This document shows, piece by piece, positions 45,360 to 54,311 of a stretch of DNA of 64,000 bases. Below the pieces are notes generated by a model. It ran no database searches. It was not told where the DNA came from and worked only from the letters and a program-made list of their open reading frames with translations. This stretch comes from Candidatus Vicinibacter affinis. GTDB taxonomy: Bacteria; Bacteroidota; Bacteroidia; Chitinophagales; Saprospiraceae. Position 1 is the first letter of the stretch. The number at the start of each line of letters is the position of its first letter. Location of the stretch: the NCBI GenBank assembly GCA_016714365.1, contig JADJNH010000005.1, positions 1,030,501-1,094,500 on the forward strand, read 5' to 3'. Made by a program: the position numbers and the translations under genes.

Positions 45360-46567
45360 AATTACATCGGGTACTGGTTGCTGCGGTCATTGATGCGGTA
45401 GAGCGAATTCTTGCAGAGGGACAATATGCAGATCGCGTCATCGAAAAACTGCTCAGGTCTAATCCGCAATGGGGTGCAAGGGACAGGGCTTTTCTTGCGG
45501 AGAGTTGTTACAACCTTGTCCGTTATTGGAGATTGTATAAATTTTGCAGCCGAGATCAAAAAAACAACTGGCGCATTTTCGAAAGTTATCTGGTACTAAA
45601 AAAAATACCCTTGCCGGATTGGGAAGAATTTAAGAATTGCGACAAAGAGAAAATCATGCAGAAATTCCAGGAAGCTCAGGCCATACGATGCATCCGAGAA
45701 TCTCTGCCGGACTGGTTGGATTCATTGGGGGAAAAGGAGCTCGGGGAAAATTGGGATCGCGAACTTGCGGCCTTGAATGAAGAAGCCCGCGTGGTCCTCC
45801 GCTGCAATACACTGAAAGTTCAGAGGCCCGTCTTAAAAGAAATTTTGCAAAAAGAAGGAATCATCTGCCATACTCCCGAAAGCCATCCGGATGCGCTGGT
45901 CCTCGATCAACGAAAAAATGTGTTTAAATCGGAATATTTTAAAAAGGGCTTTTTTGAGGTCCAGGACGCTTCTTCACAGTTGGTGGCTCCTTACCTTGAT
46001 GTATCGCCCGGTATGCGCGTAGTGGATGCCTGTGCAGGCGCAGGGGGCAAGTCATTGCATCTTGCAGCCTTGATGCAGAACAAAGGGAGCTTAATATGTC
46101 TGGATACGGAAGAGTGGAAACTGAACGAATTGAAACTGCGTGCCCGGCGCAATGGCGTATCGGTCATCGAGACCCGAAAAATTGAAAATAACAAAACGAT
46201 CAAACGACTTTACGGTACAGCAGATCGCCTTTTGCTGGATGTTCCATGCAGTGGATTGGGAGTGCTCAGACGAAATCCGGATGCCAAATGGAAACTCAAC
46301 AAAGAATACATCGACCGCATGAGAAAAAATCAGGAAGAAATTCTTCAGTCCTATGCCAAAATTCTCAAACCCGGCGGTAAACTCGTGTATGCCACCTGCA
46401 GCATGCTGCCTTCTGAAAATCAGGAACAGGTGGCTAGATTTTTAAACAACAATCCATCCTTTGTTTTGGAACAGGATCTGGCAGTCTCCCCTGCAGACAG
46501 CGGCTTTGATGGCTTCTACATGGCAAGAATTGTACATCATAAAAATCCAGCGGATGTCAACTCTTAA
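45356..46567 (+). CDS. RsmB/NOP family RNA m5C methyltransferase
   Basis: A 403-residue protein starting ATGAAATTA at 45356, overlapping galM by four bases (ATGA). An N-terminal NusB-like helical part (RILAEGQYADRVIEKLL) precedes a PUA-like/RRM insertion. The catalytic domain has VVDACAGAGGKSLHLAALMQ (AdoMet site), DRLLLDVPCSGLGVLRRNPD (PCSG) and KLVYATCSMLPSENQEQV (TC). The two cysteines Cys-PSG and TC are the RsmB/NOP2 catalytic pair. It probably methylates cytosine in rRNA or tRNA; the exact target is not decided. Confidence 0.9.
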   Translation: MKLHRVLVAAVIDAVERILAEGQYADRVIEKLLRSNPQWGARDRAFLAESCYNLVRYWRLYKFCSRDQKNNWRIFESYLVLKKIPLPDWEEFKNCDKEKIMQKFQEAQAIRCIRESLPDWLDSLGEKELGENWDRELAALNEEARVVLRCNTLKVQRPVLKEILQKEGIICHTPESHPDALVLDQRKNVFKSEYFKKGFFEVQDASSQLVAPYLDVSPGMRVVDACAGAGGKSLHLAALMQNKGSLICLDTEEWKLNELKLRARRNGVSVIETRKIENNKTIKRLYGTADRLLLDVPCSGLGVLRRNPDAKWKLNKEYIDRMRKNQEEILQSYAKILKPGGKLVYATCSMLPSENQEQVARFLNNNPSFVLEQDLAVSPADSGFDGFYMARIVHHKNPADVNS

Positions 46568-46635
46568 ATAAGTTGACCCGGATTTATATTACCATGCAGA
46601 ATTGCTCTTTGGTTAACACACCAAACCCTATGCAA

Positions 46636-46961
46636 ATTTTAATGAGTCAAATAAATTTTATAGGGATTAACTAGAATTTAATCATCCTTATAGCTGATTA
46701 AATAGATTCCAATACTTCATATAGCTATCGAATATGAAATTCAGCCCGGCCTTTTTCATTTTAGCTAAAACTGATTTAAAAAGCGTTCAAAACAAAATAC
46801 TGTTTGAGCTTGCTTGCAGATGAGCAAATAAATATATGACAGTAAGGCCTGGAGCTATTGCTGGTGCTTTAGGCGAGTTTATTTTGTTTAGCTTTTTAAG
46901 TTAGTTTTAGCGTTAAGAAATGAAAACAGCCTTGATTTTTTTGGTTCTTTTTTGTATCAAG
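46636..46961. repeat. Repeat A, copy 3, left part
   Basis: Matches copy 1 from TTTTATAGGGATTAACTAG through the long inverted arms to GTTCTTTTTTGTATCAAG, then stops at the IS left end. The remainder resumes at 48531, so this copy was split by insertion. Confidence 0.8.
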
Positions 46962-47198
46962 TTTATAACAGCGGCTCCGCTCTCAATCCTTTAAAGTAAC
47001 TTGCGAGATGTAAAGCAGTGTTTACAAAAACCGTTTTTTGTTATGGTGCTCGCAGCCCCTTATCAAGTTTGGTAGTGTTCTTTGAATGACAATCCATTTT
47101 GGTGGTTCGCCTTTGGCGAAACCCCGTTTAAACTTATACGATAATTACTCAGAACCTTAACACTGCTTTCGTTTTATTCACTTTAAAATTTTAAGAAA
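46962..47198 (+). ncRNA. Candidate bridge RNA of the IS110 element
   Basis: The leader folds well by eye: AAAGCAGTGTT (47012-47022) pairs with AACACTGCTTT (47159-47169), TGCGAG (47002-47007) with CTCGCA (47049-47054), and GGTTCGCC with GGCGAAACC (47104-47123). TATCAAGTTT at 47061-47070 is identical to the left junction at 46955-46964. IS110 recombinases use a leader-encoded RNA whose loops match target and donor; location and this match fit. The fold and guide assignment are inference. Confidence 0.4.
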
Positions 47199-48520
47199 AT
47201 GAAAGAAAAAAAACAAAAGCATTTCCGATTATTTATCCTAACGCGGCAGGTATAGATATATCAAGCAAAGAACATTATGTAGCAGTTAATCCTGAATCCA
47301 CTGAAAAACCAATAAGAGCCTTTGGCGCCTTTACTGAAGACTTACACGCCCTAGTTGTGTTTTTAAAAGAATGCAAAGTAGATACAGTTGCTATGGAGGC
47401 TACCGGTATTTACTGGGTAAGTTTATTTTTAGTATTAGAAGATGCGGGTTTTGATGTTGTATTAGTTACAGCTAAACATGTAAAAAATGTAAGAGGAAAG
47501 AAAACAGATGTTAGCGATGCTGATTGGATACGTCAATTACACAGTTGCGGATTATTATCTGCAAGTTTTCAACCCGATAAGTTTACTCGTAAATTAAGAG
47601 CATATATGCGTCATCGAAAAAATTTAATTGAAATGTCAGCTACACATATTCGCATGATGCATAAAGCTTTAGAACAAATGAATATTAAAATACAACATGT
47701 TATTGCGGATATTACAGGTAAATCTGGACAAGAGATCATAAAATCCATCATAGCTGGTGAACGAAACGCAGAGATATTAGCATCTTGTTGCGATAGTAGA
47801 ATTAGAGCTCATAAAAAAGAGGGTATTATAAAATCCTTAACGGGGGTTTGGAAAGAAGAACACGTTTTTGAACTAGAGCAAAGTTATTCAATATATCAAT
47901 TCTATCATGCTTTAAGCTAAAGGAATGCGATGCTAAAATAGAAGAGCATCTTCGTGAAAAATCCGGAGTAGATACATTTGTGGAGCCCCAAAAAAAGAAA
48001 AGAGTAATAAAAATAATTTGAATTTTAACGGAAAGGAAATGTTGTACGAACTAACGGGGACGGATTTAGCAGAAATTTTTGGGATTACGGAAACAAATGC
48101 TATAGAAATTATAAGCGAAGTCGGATTAGATATGAGTAAATGGCCAACGGTAAAACACTTTACATCATGGTTAAACTTAGCCCCGAATAATAAAATATCA
48201 GGAGGGAAAGTATTAAGTAGCCGGATTCCAAAAAGAAAAACCACGCAGGTCAAATATTTAGAATGGCGGCGTTTGCCATACAGCGTAGCAAAAATTGGTT
48301 AGCGATGTTTTATAATCGTATAAAAGCAAAAAATGGGGCGCCAAAAGCAATTGTTGCGACTGCAAGAAAAATTGCGGCTATTTTTTATAAAATGATAAAA
48401 GAAAGGGTTAAATTTAACCCAATACCAATCGAAAAATATATGGATGGGTTTAAAGAAAATCAAATTAAGAAGTTAAAACGACAAGCTAAAAACCTTGGTT
48501 TACAGATAGTTGAAATGTAG
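47199..48520 (+). pseudogene. Decayed IS110-family transposase
   Basis: Fragments in different frames form one DEDD transposase. ATG at 47199 is separated from the body by a one-base loss in an A8 tract. The body then reads YPNAAGIDISSKEHYVAV (first Asp), VDTVAMEATGIYWVS (Glu) and KKTDVSDADWIRQL (Asp pair). After a stop near 47920 the C-terminal Transposase_20 part follows: LTGTDLAEIFGITETNA, FTSWLNLAPNNKISGGK with the Ser-containing motif. Another frameshift leads to MAAFAIQRSKNWLAMFYNR. With at least three frame breaks it is inactive, so it is a fixed remnant. Confidence 0.85.
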
Positions 48521-48530
48521 TTACTTAAGA

Positions 48531-48640
48531 GACAAAAAAGAACAATCATAATGGAATGGAATTTAGTTCAACTTTAGTGAATAACGCGGAATACGCAAAA
48601 CTGGTTTCTCCCTAAATTTTTGACTTAACCCATTTTAATT
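48531..48640. repeat. Repeat A, copy 3, right part
   Basis: GACAAAAAAGAACAATCATAATGG and the following ~80 bases complete repeat A. Its end (TTGACTTAACCCATTTTAAT) overlaps the last codons and stop of the SusD gene, so the insertion of the repeat may have altered the SusD C-terminus. Confidence 0.75.
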
Positions 48641-50101
48641 AGGCAGGCACAATGCGTTGGTAGACAATTCACCACTCGGTATAGGCCAGATGTAATTTTT
48701 GGCAGTGACAGGAACAGCAGGTGCTGTACCTATGCTGCCTGTCTTGGCGGGCAACGGCAATACGTTCCGCTGTAAATCCTGCAATCTGAGTCCTTCACCC
48801 AAAAACTCAATCCTCCTTTCTGTCCAGATGCTGTTTAGCAAACTGTCCGCTGAATTTATCTTTTCATCCGGAAATACATAGTTTGGATTGGAGCGGTTTC
48901 TCACTGCTTTCAGTAAAGCAGCCCCCAAAGCCAAATCGTTTGTTCTGGTAGCAGCCTCTGCATAATTCAACATCACTTCAGCGTAACGCATGACCGGTAC
49001 ATAGTCTCTAAAAGGCGCAGTCGTGATTGCAAATTTTCTCAATACTTTTTGCTTGGCGGCATTTGTTCCGATTAGGGTGGATCTGGCATCCTGCGCATCT
49101 GACAATGCAGGATTACTGACAATACCTAAAGTCGCCAGAAAAATAATTGGTTGTGCCAGATAATTAAATGCCAGTGAAAATTGAGAGGCCGGTGTTTCTG
49201 TATTTGAATTGGCAAAAGGTATAAAAAATATGGCCTCTGCACCGGTGTAGCTACCTGTGAATATGTTCACGAAGGAAGCTTCCAGATTGTGTGAAAGGCT
49301 TCCGGCAGTATATTTATACGGTGGTGCGTTTGGAACAAGTTTTGCAGATTCCTGCATTACTTTTTGATAATCGGATTGATTCAGAAATACTCTTGTTTTT
49401 AAGGCAATGGCTGAGCTCTTATGTGCTCTGGAAGTATTGAGCAATGGAGTAGCATAGGCAACCGGTAGATCTGCTTCTGCTTCATTGAGGTCTTTAATAA
49501 TTTGTGTGTAAATTTCTTCTACGGAACTTCTAGCCAAATCATTGAAACCAAGACTGGTGATGGGACTTAGTCTAAGCGGTAATCCCAGTGCAGCCTTATC
49601 CAGGTTATAGGGTTTGGCATAAGTTTGCAGCAGACTTAAATAGCTTAAGGCTCTTACAAATTTTGCTTCTGCAACATACAGTTTTGCAAGGCTGTCGGAA
49701 ATTACTTTGGTTTGTTGCAACTGGTTAATTAGAACATTTGCTGAATTGATTGCACGGTAGCCTGCCGCCCACACATTGTTGATGTATTCATTGGTAGAAG
49801 CCACGTTCTGATTCCAAACTGCAGAACCCGTTGCCGCATTCCCATCATTCTGTCCGAATTCATCAGCACGTTGTTCGTTGAATACAATAAATCTTCCACC
49901 ATAAAAAATGGAATTTTGCAATTGACTGTACAGATTGTTGACCTGAGCCAATATTTTACCCGGCGTGCTGAATGCATTTTTTTCATCCACGCTGGTCTTC
50001 GAAGTGGTGTCAAGGAAATCATCATTGCAGGCAGTAAAAAACAGACTGACAACGACAAGTGAACTCAACAAAGTCTTAGATAATTTATTTAGATTTTTCA
50101 T
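48635..50101 (-). CDS. SusD/RagB-family outer-membrane lipoprotein
   Basis: About 488 residues from ATG at 50101 (MKNLNKLSKTLLSSLVVVSL, lipobox FFTAC); an ATG at 50140 would add a poor N-terminus. The SusD signatures are NDDFLDTTSKTSVDEKNAF, TSLGFNDLARSSVEEIYTQI, and a C-terminal RYAEVMLNYAEAATR, ERRIEFLGEGLRLQDLQR and YIWPIPSGELSTN. SusD caps its SusC barrel and binds glycans or other polymers at the cell surface. The last residues (ALCLPN) run into repeat A rather than the usual PNLxQNPGY end. It follows susC by 26 bases. Confidence 0.92.
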   Translation of the reverse strand: MKNLNKLSKTLLSSLVVVSLFFTACNDDFLDTTSKTSVDEKNAFSTPGKILAQVNNLYSQLQNSIFYGGRFIVFNEQRADEFGQNDGNAATGSAVWNQNVASTNEYINNVWAAGYRAINSANVLINQLQQTKVISDSLAKLYVAEAKFVRALSYLSLLQTYAKPYNLDKAALGLPLRLSPITSLGFNDLARSSVEEIYTQIIKDLNEAEADLPVAYATPLLNTSRAHKSSAIALKTRVFLNQSDYQKVMQESAKLVPNAPPYKYTAGSLSHNLEASFVNIFTGSYTGAEAIFFIPFANSNTETPASQFSLAFNYLAQPIIFLATLGIVSNPALSDAQDARSTLIGTNAAKQKVLRKFAITTAPFRDYVPVMRYAEVMLNYAEAATRTNDLALGAALLKAVRNRSNPNYVFPDEKINSADSLLNSIWTERRIEFLGEGLRLQDLQRNVLPLPAKTGSIGTAPAVPVTAKNYIWPIPSGELSTNALCLPN

Positions 50102-50126
50102 GATTTTCGACAAATAGATAAAAAAA

Positions 50127-53100
50127 TTAGAAACCAACATTTAATCCTACAGACATCACCTGCGCATTAGGTGGTACGTTCTGATCTTTTCCGGAGTGGA
50201 TGGAATTTCCATTGATGGATACTTCTGGATCTGATCCCCGGTATTTGGTCAGTGTAAATACATTCGAAGCCTGGAAGTAAACACGAGCAGAAGAAATTTT
50301 ACCATTAAAATATCTTGCTTTGAGCGGTATCTTATAACCCAACGCAATGTTTTTTAATTTCAGATAGTCGCCGTTTTCAACTTTGGAAGTGGCAGAAAAA
50401 GAGAATCCTGCAGAAACATTGTCGCCGTAATACAATTTCTGAATTTCTGTTTTTTGTCCCGGCGTCGTCCAGCGTTCTTTGATGAAAGTACCATTGTTAA
50501 AATATCTTTGATCAGAGTTGGTAGCTCTTGTACCGTTGTATAATTTATTACCCATCACGTAAGTAAAGTTTACGTCGAGATCAAAGTTTTTATAAGTGAA
50601 TCTGTTGTTGATTCCACCAAAAAGTTTTGGTAGTGAAGGTCCCTGAATCACTCCATCTTTGTAATTGTCAATTGCAGGAGCCGCCGTTCCGTCGAGGTAG
50701 GTCCATCTTGGGGAACCTACGTGATTGTATTGTACTTCTCTGCCTTCGCTGTTTACAAAAACCATCAATCCATTATCAGGATTGACGCCTACAGTAGGAA
50801 CTGCAAAAATGGATCCAATGGAATATCCTACCCGGGTCATATTCTGTACGCCGAAAATGCTGGGCACATAAACGTCGCTCACCAGTGAAGTTACTTTGTT
50901 GGTAAGTGTGGCCATATTAAAATTCAGATCCCATTTGAAATCTCCTTTTTGAATGGGCACACCATAGATGCCTAATTCTACGCCTTCGTTGTACATGCTG
51001 CCCACGTTGGCATTGATGAATCCGCCGGGAATACCGGTAGACAATGCTTGTGGTGCTTTTAGTATCAGGTCATCAATTAAATTTTTGTAATAGTCAAATT
51101 CAATTCCAAGACGATCATTGAACAAAGTCAAATCAAATCCCAAATCAAGTTTGGTGCTGGTCTCCCATTTCAAATCCGGATTTCCTGCCTGGGCATAGTT
51201 CAGAGTGGCAGAACCTCCGTAAGTGGAAGATGTGTAAGCTCCGATGGCAGGATAATCACCAATTTCACTGTTTCCTACTATCCCATAACTTGCTCTTAAT
51301 TTCAAATTGCTGACCCAATTTCTCAATGAGGATTCCTGAAAGAAGCCTTCCCTGGATACATTCCAACCAAGAGATCCACCTAGAAAATTTCCATATTTAT
51401 TTCCGGCAGACAGTGCAGACAATCCATCTCTCCTGAAATTAAAACTCAACAAATATCTTCGGTCGAAGTCATAAGTAAGATTTGAAAAATAGGAAAGTAG
51501 TGCGTTTTCTGAATATACATTTCCGATCGGTGCAATGTTTACGAATCCACCCTGATAGTTGGAATAATCCGGATCGGTAATGTTGGTACGCTGTGCACCC
51601 CAGGAATCGATGGTGGTGTGTATTCTTTCATAACCTACAAGCAATCCAAGGTTGTGTACATCTGCAAAAGTCTTGTTGTAGTTTAAGGTGTTTACCCAAT
51701 CCGCGCGGTAATATTTGTAAAAAACATTGGTGGCACTTCCGTTGGCACTGGAACCTCCTCCGTGCAGTGGATTGAGAAAAGATTTGTTTTGCACCTGGAG
51801 ATTGTTGAGACCATAGCTTGTTCTGAACTTAAGGTCTTTCATAATTTTCCACTCAGCAAATACATTCCCAATAAAAGTATTGTTTTCAGAAGTGTTGACA
51901 TCCAGTTTTTGTACCAGGGCCAGATTGTAGGCATTGATGGTTCCTATTGTACTTGGATTGTTCAGGCCGTATCCAACGCTGTTTCCATTCTGAATGCTGT
52001 AAGATCCATCTGCATTGTAGACCGGCACATTGGGCGGTAATACAAAAGTCATACGTGCCAAAGGCTCGTTGGTAATGTATTCTGAATTGTAGGAAGAAGA
52101 AGCCAGAGTATTGCTTGCGATCGCGCCGGTATTGGGTCCTTTATTGAGTCCGTTGGTGTAGGATAAGTTGGCTCCGATTTTGATGTAATCATTGATTTGA
52201 TTGTCTATGTTCAATCGGGTGGAATATCTTTCGAAACTGTTGTAACGGATAAAATTATTTTGATCTGTATAACCGAAAGAGAAAAAATAATTGGTTGAAT
52301 TATTGGCACCTGATAAATTGAAATTATGGTTGTGTGACCATCCCGGTCTGTAGGCAACATCGTACCAGCTGGTGTTGACGGTAGAGCCGTCCGCGTTTTT
52401 CATCAGAAAGTATCCCGGTGCTCTTCCTGAATTTACCATCGCTTCATTTTTGATGGTGACATAGTCTTCTGCATTCAGCAATTCAGGTAAATTAAATGGA
52501 GTACTTCTGCTCACCCAACTGTCATAATTAATTTTGATTCTACCTTTCTTTCCTTTTTTGGTAGTGATCACCATGACACCATTGGCCGCACGAGATCCGA
52601 AGATTGCCGCAGCGGAGGCATCTTTTAAGACGTCGATGGTTTGAATGTCGCTTGGGTTAATGTCCGACAGAGGATTGTTTCCTACAAATCCACCAATGGA
52701 CCCAACGAAAACGGTCACTCCATCAACCACCACCAAAGGAAAAATTCCGGAAGTAATCGAGTTGATTCCCCGGATTCTTAGGATGGGCGTATTGTTTAGA
52801 ATATTCGTAGGCTGGAGAATTTCAATTCCGGCTGCACGGCCACCGAGCAACTGATCAAAGCTCGAAGCAGGTCTGTTCAACAATTCCTCAGAACCAATTT
52901 TTGATACCGCGCCTGAAAATTCGCTTTTCTTTTGTACCGTATAGCCACTGACCACCATGACTTCATCCAGCTCTCTGTATTCAGGTTCCAGCAGAATGGT
53001 TAGATATGCCGGTTCACTTATGGTCAACTCCTGAATGCTGTATCCCAGATAACTGAAGGTAAGTATCAACGGATACTTATCAGGTACCTGAATAGAGAAT

Positions 53101-53291
53101 TCTCCCAGGGCATTGGTATTGCTTACTGCGCCGCCCCCTTTCATCACCACATTTACGCCCTCGAGGACTGAATTATTTTTGGCATCTTTTACAATTCCAA
53201 AGAGAGTTGACTCCTGAGAAAATGCTGCACTCGTCATCACCATCAGAATGAGAAACGTGAAGACAGATTTAGAATTATTTATCCAATACAT
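50127..53291 (-). CDS. SusC/RagA-family TonB-linked outer-membrane protein
   Basis: A 1054-residue protein with a signal peptide ending SAAFSQ. The carboxypeptidase-like domain (LFGIVKDAKNNSVLEGVNVV ... FSYLGYSIQELTI) precedes the TonB region, plug and barrel. The SusC signature segments are EVMVVSGYTVQKKSEFSG, GRAAGIEILQPTN, RIRGINSITSG, VVVDGVTVFVG and SDIQTIDVLKDASAAAIFGSRAANGVMVITTKKG. It imports oligomers bound by SusD using TonB energy. No glycosidase, sulfatase or regulator flanks the pair, so the substrate cannot be inferred. Confidence 0.95.
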   Translation of the reverse strand: MYWINNSKSVFTFLILMVMTSAAFSQESTLFGIVKDAKNNSVLEGVNVVMKGGGAVSNTNALGEFSIQVPDKYPLILTFSYLGYSIQELTISEPAYLTILLEPEYRELDEVMVVSGYTVQKKSEFSGAVSKIGSEELLNRPASSFDQLLGGRAAGIEILQPTNILNNTPILRIRGINSITSGIFPLVVVDGVTVFVGSIGGFVGNNPLSDINPSDIQTIDVLKDASAAAIFGSRAANGVMVITTKKGKKGRIKINYDSWVSRSTPFNLPELLNAEDYVTIKNEAMVNSGRAPGYFLMKNADGSTVNTSWYDVAYRPGWSHNHNFNLSGANNSTNYFFSFGYTDQNNFIRYNSFERYSTRLNIDNQINDYIKIGANLSYTNGLNKGPNTGAIASNTLASSSYNSEYITNEPLARMTFVLPPNVPVYNADGSYSIQNGNSVGYGLNNPSTIGTINAYNLALVQKLDVNTSENNTFIGNVFAEWKIMKDLKFRTSYGLNNLQVQNKSFLNPLHGGGSSANGSATNVFYKYYRADWVNTLNYNKTFADVHNLGLLVGYERIHTTIDSWGAQRTNITDPDYSNYQGGFVNIAPIGNVYSENALLSYFSNLTYDFDRRYLLSFNFRRDGLSALSAGNKYGNFLGGSLGWNVSREGFFQESSLRNWVSNLKLRASYGIVGNSEIGDYPAIGAYTSSTYGGSATLNYAQAGNPDLKWETSTKLDLGFDLTLFNDRLGIEFDYYKNLIDDLILKAPQALSTGIPGGFINANVGSMYNEGVELGIYGVPIQKGDFKWDLNFNMATLTNKVTSLVSDVYVPSIFGVQNMTRVGYSIGSIFAVPTVGVNPDNGLMVFVNSEGREVQYNHVGSPRWTYLDGTAAPAIDNYKDGVIQGPSLPKLFGGINNRFTYKNFDLDVNFTYVMGNKLYNGTRATNSDQRYFNNGTFIKERWTTPGQKTEIQKLYYGDNVSAGFSFSATSKVENGDYLKLKNIALGYKIPLKARYFNGKISSARVYFQASNVFTLTKYRGSDPEVSINGNSIHSGKDQNVPPNAQVMSVGLNVGF

Positions 53292-54311
53292 ATGGTTTAT
53301 TTATTTGGAGACAAAGAATTAAAATATAATTATTTTTTGACAAAAAAGGCAGAGTGCCATTCGATTATTACAGTCTGTCACTGGCGGCAAAAGTAGCTTT
53401 ATTTAGGGCTAAAAAATCTCTTCATATAAAGCTTAGACAACATATAAGGGCCAAACACCGGAATAAATTGACGAGATGGTAGAAATAAATGATGAATTAC
53501 CCAATACACTCGTGGTAAACCGTTATCATCATATTCTAATCCGAACTAATTGGAACATCAGGGATGAAAAAGTGGTAATGATTACCACCTGTAAATCGTT
53601 CATTGAACGCTTAGTTCAAGACAAATGGATCTAAATGATGGTCGTAACGAAAATAATTATAAGCAATTATTTTGAAAGGATTGCATCACTTAAAAAATGT
53701 ACCAAACTGCATGAAGTCAAGTTTTTATTGGATAATTAAGTATTTATTCTCTTTAGTTTGGAAGGGAAATAAAAAATGAATGTTGGCATATTGCCTAAAA
53801 ATATTATATTATACATATGATTATTATATTATGTATAAAATACTAATAAATAGGTATTGTTTAGGATTGACATTGTTTTTAACTTGTAACCTGAATAGCG
53901 ACCTAATTTTAATTCCTTCGTGGGTTGCTGACTTTTTTTCTAGCGGATACTCCTGACCTATTCATTCGGTCTTGTAATTTTGATTGCCAGACACGTCCTT
54001 GAAATATCAATAGACGAATGGATTTTTTATACTGTTCATCATAATCCTTAGATTGGATATTAGAATGAGAAATTATTGATTTTATTAACCCTTTAATTTG
54101 AATTTTATGAGAAACGAATTAAATTTATTTTACACCACACCACACCACACCACACCACACCACACCACACCACACCACACCACACCACACCACACCACAC
54201 CACACCACACCACACCACACCACACCACACCACACCACACCACACCACACCATCTTTGTTGATTTTGGGCATGTAAGACAACTTCAATTTATTTGGGGTG
54301 AATTCTTAAGC
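53292..54311. other. Intergenic region before the T9SS cluster
   Basis: About 800 bases without a supported gene, then a pentanucleotide tract at 54132-54252. The left part should carry the SusC promoter. No RNA gene is recognised. Confidence 0.5.
54132..54252. repeat. (ACACC)24 pentanucleotide tract
   Basis: A pure ACACC repeat of about 24 units. On the plus strand it is open in all frames. ATG at 54107 reads MRNELNLFY then TTPHH repeats and stops at TGA 54260-54262. The downstream frame of the 54312 gene is also open back through the repeat, so gaining one unit (or losing two) would join ATG 54107 to that gene. Such tracts mutate by slippage. Confidence 0.85.

Larger units (their letters stand above)
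46962..48530 (+). mobile_element. IS110-family insertion sequence in the hairpin loop of repeat A
   Basis: A 1,569-bp insertion between GTTCTTTTTTGTATCAAG and GACAAAAAAGAAC; intact repeat A copies (24790, 41258) give the empty site, leaving at most a shared G as junction ambiguity. The target is the loop of a stem (GTTCTTTTTT / AAAAAAGAAC), as expected for IS110/IS1111 elements that enter stem-loops. There are no terminal inverted repeats and no evident target duplication. A 237-bp leader precedes the transposase, and only ~10 bp follow it, matching the IS110 rather than the IS1111 subgroup. Confidence 0.85.

Noticed and set aside
48635..53291. SusC/SusD pair as a full polysaccharide utilisation locus
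   Set aside because: No carbohydrate enzymes, sensors or transporters adjoin, so no substrate claim is made.
54132..54252. Tract as a CRISPR or origin iteron array
   Set aside because: A pure 5-bp microsatellite without spacers; no replication gene nearby.
54105..54287. Minus-strand frame of GVVWC repeats
   Set aside because: It is the mechanical translation of the pentanucleotide tract; no homology or signal supports a gene.
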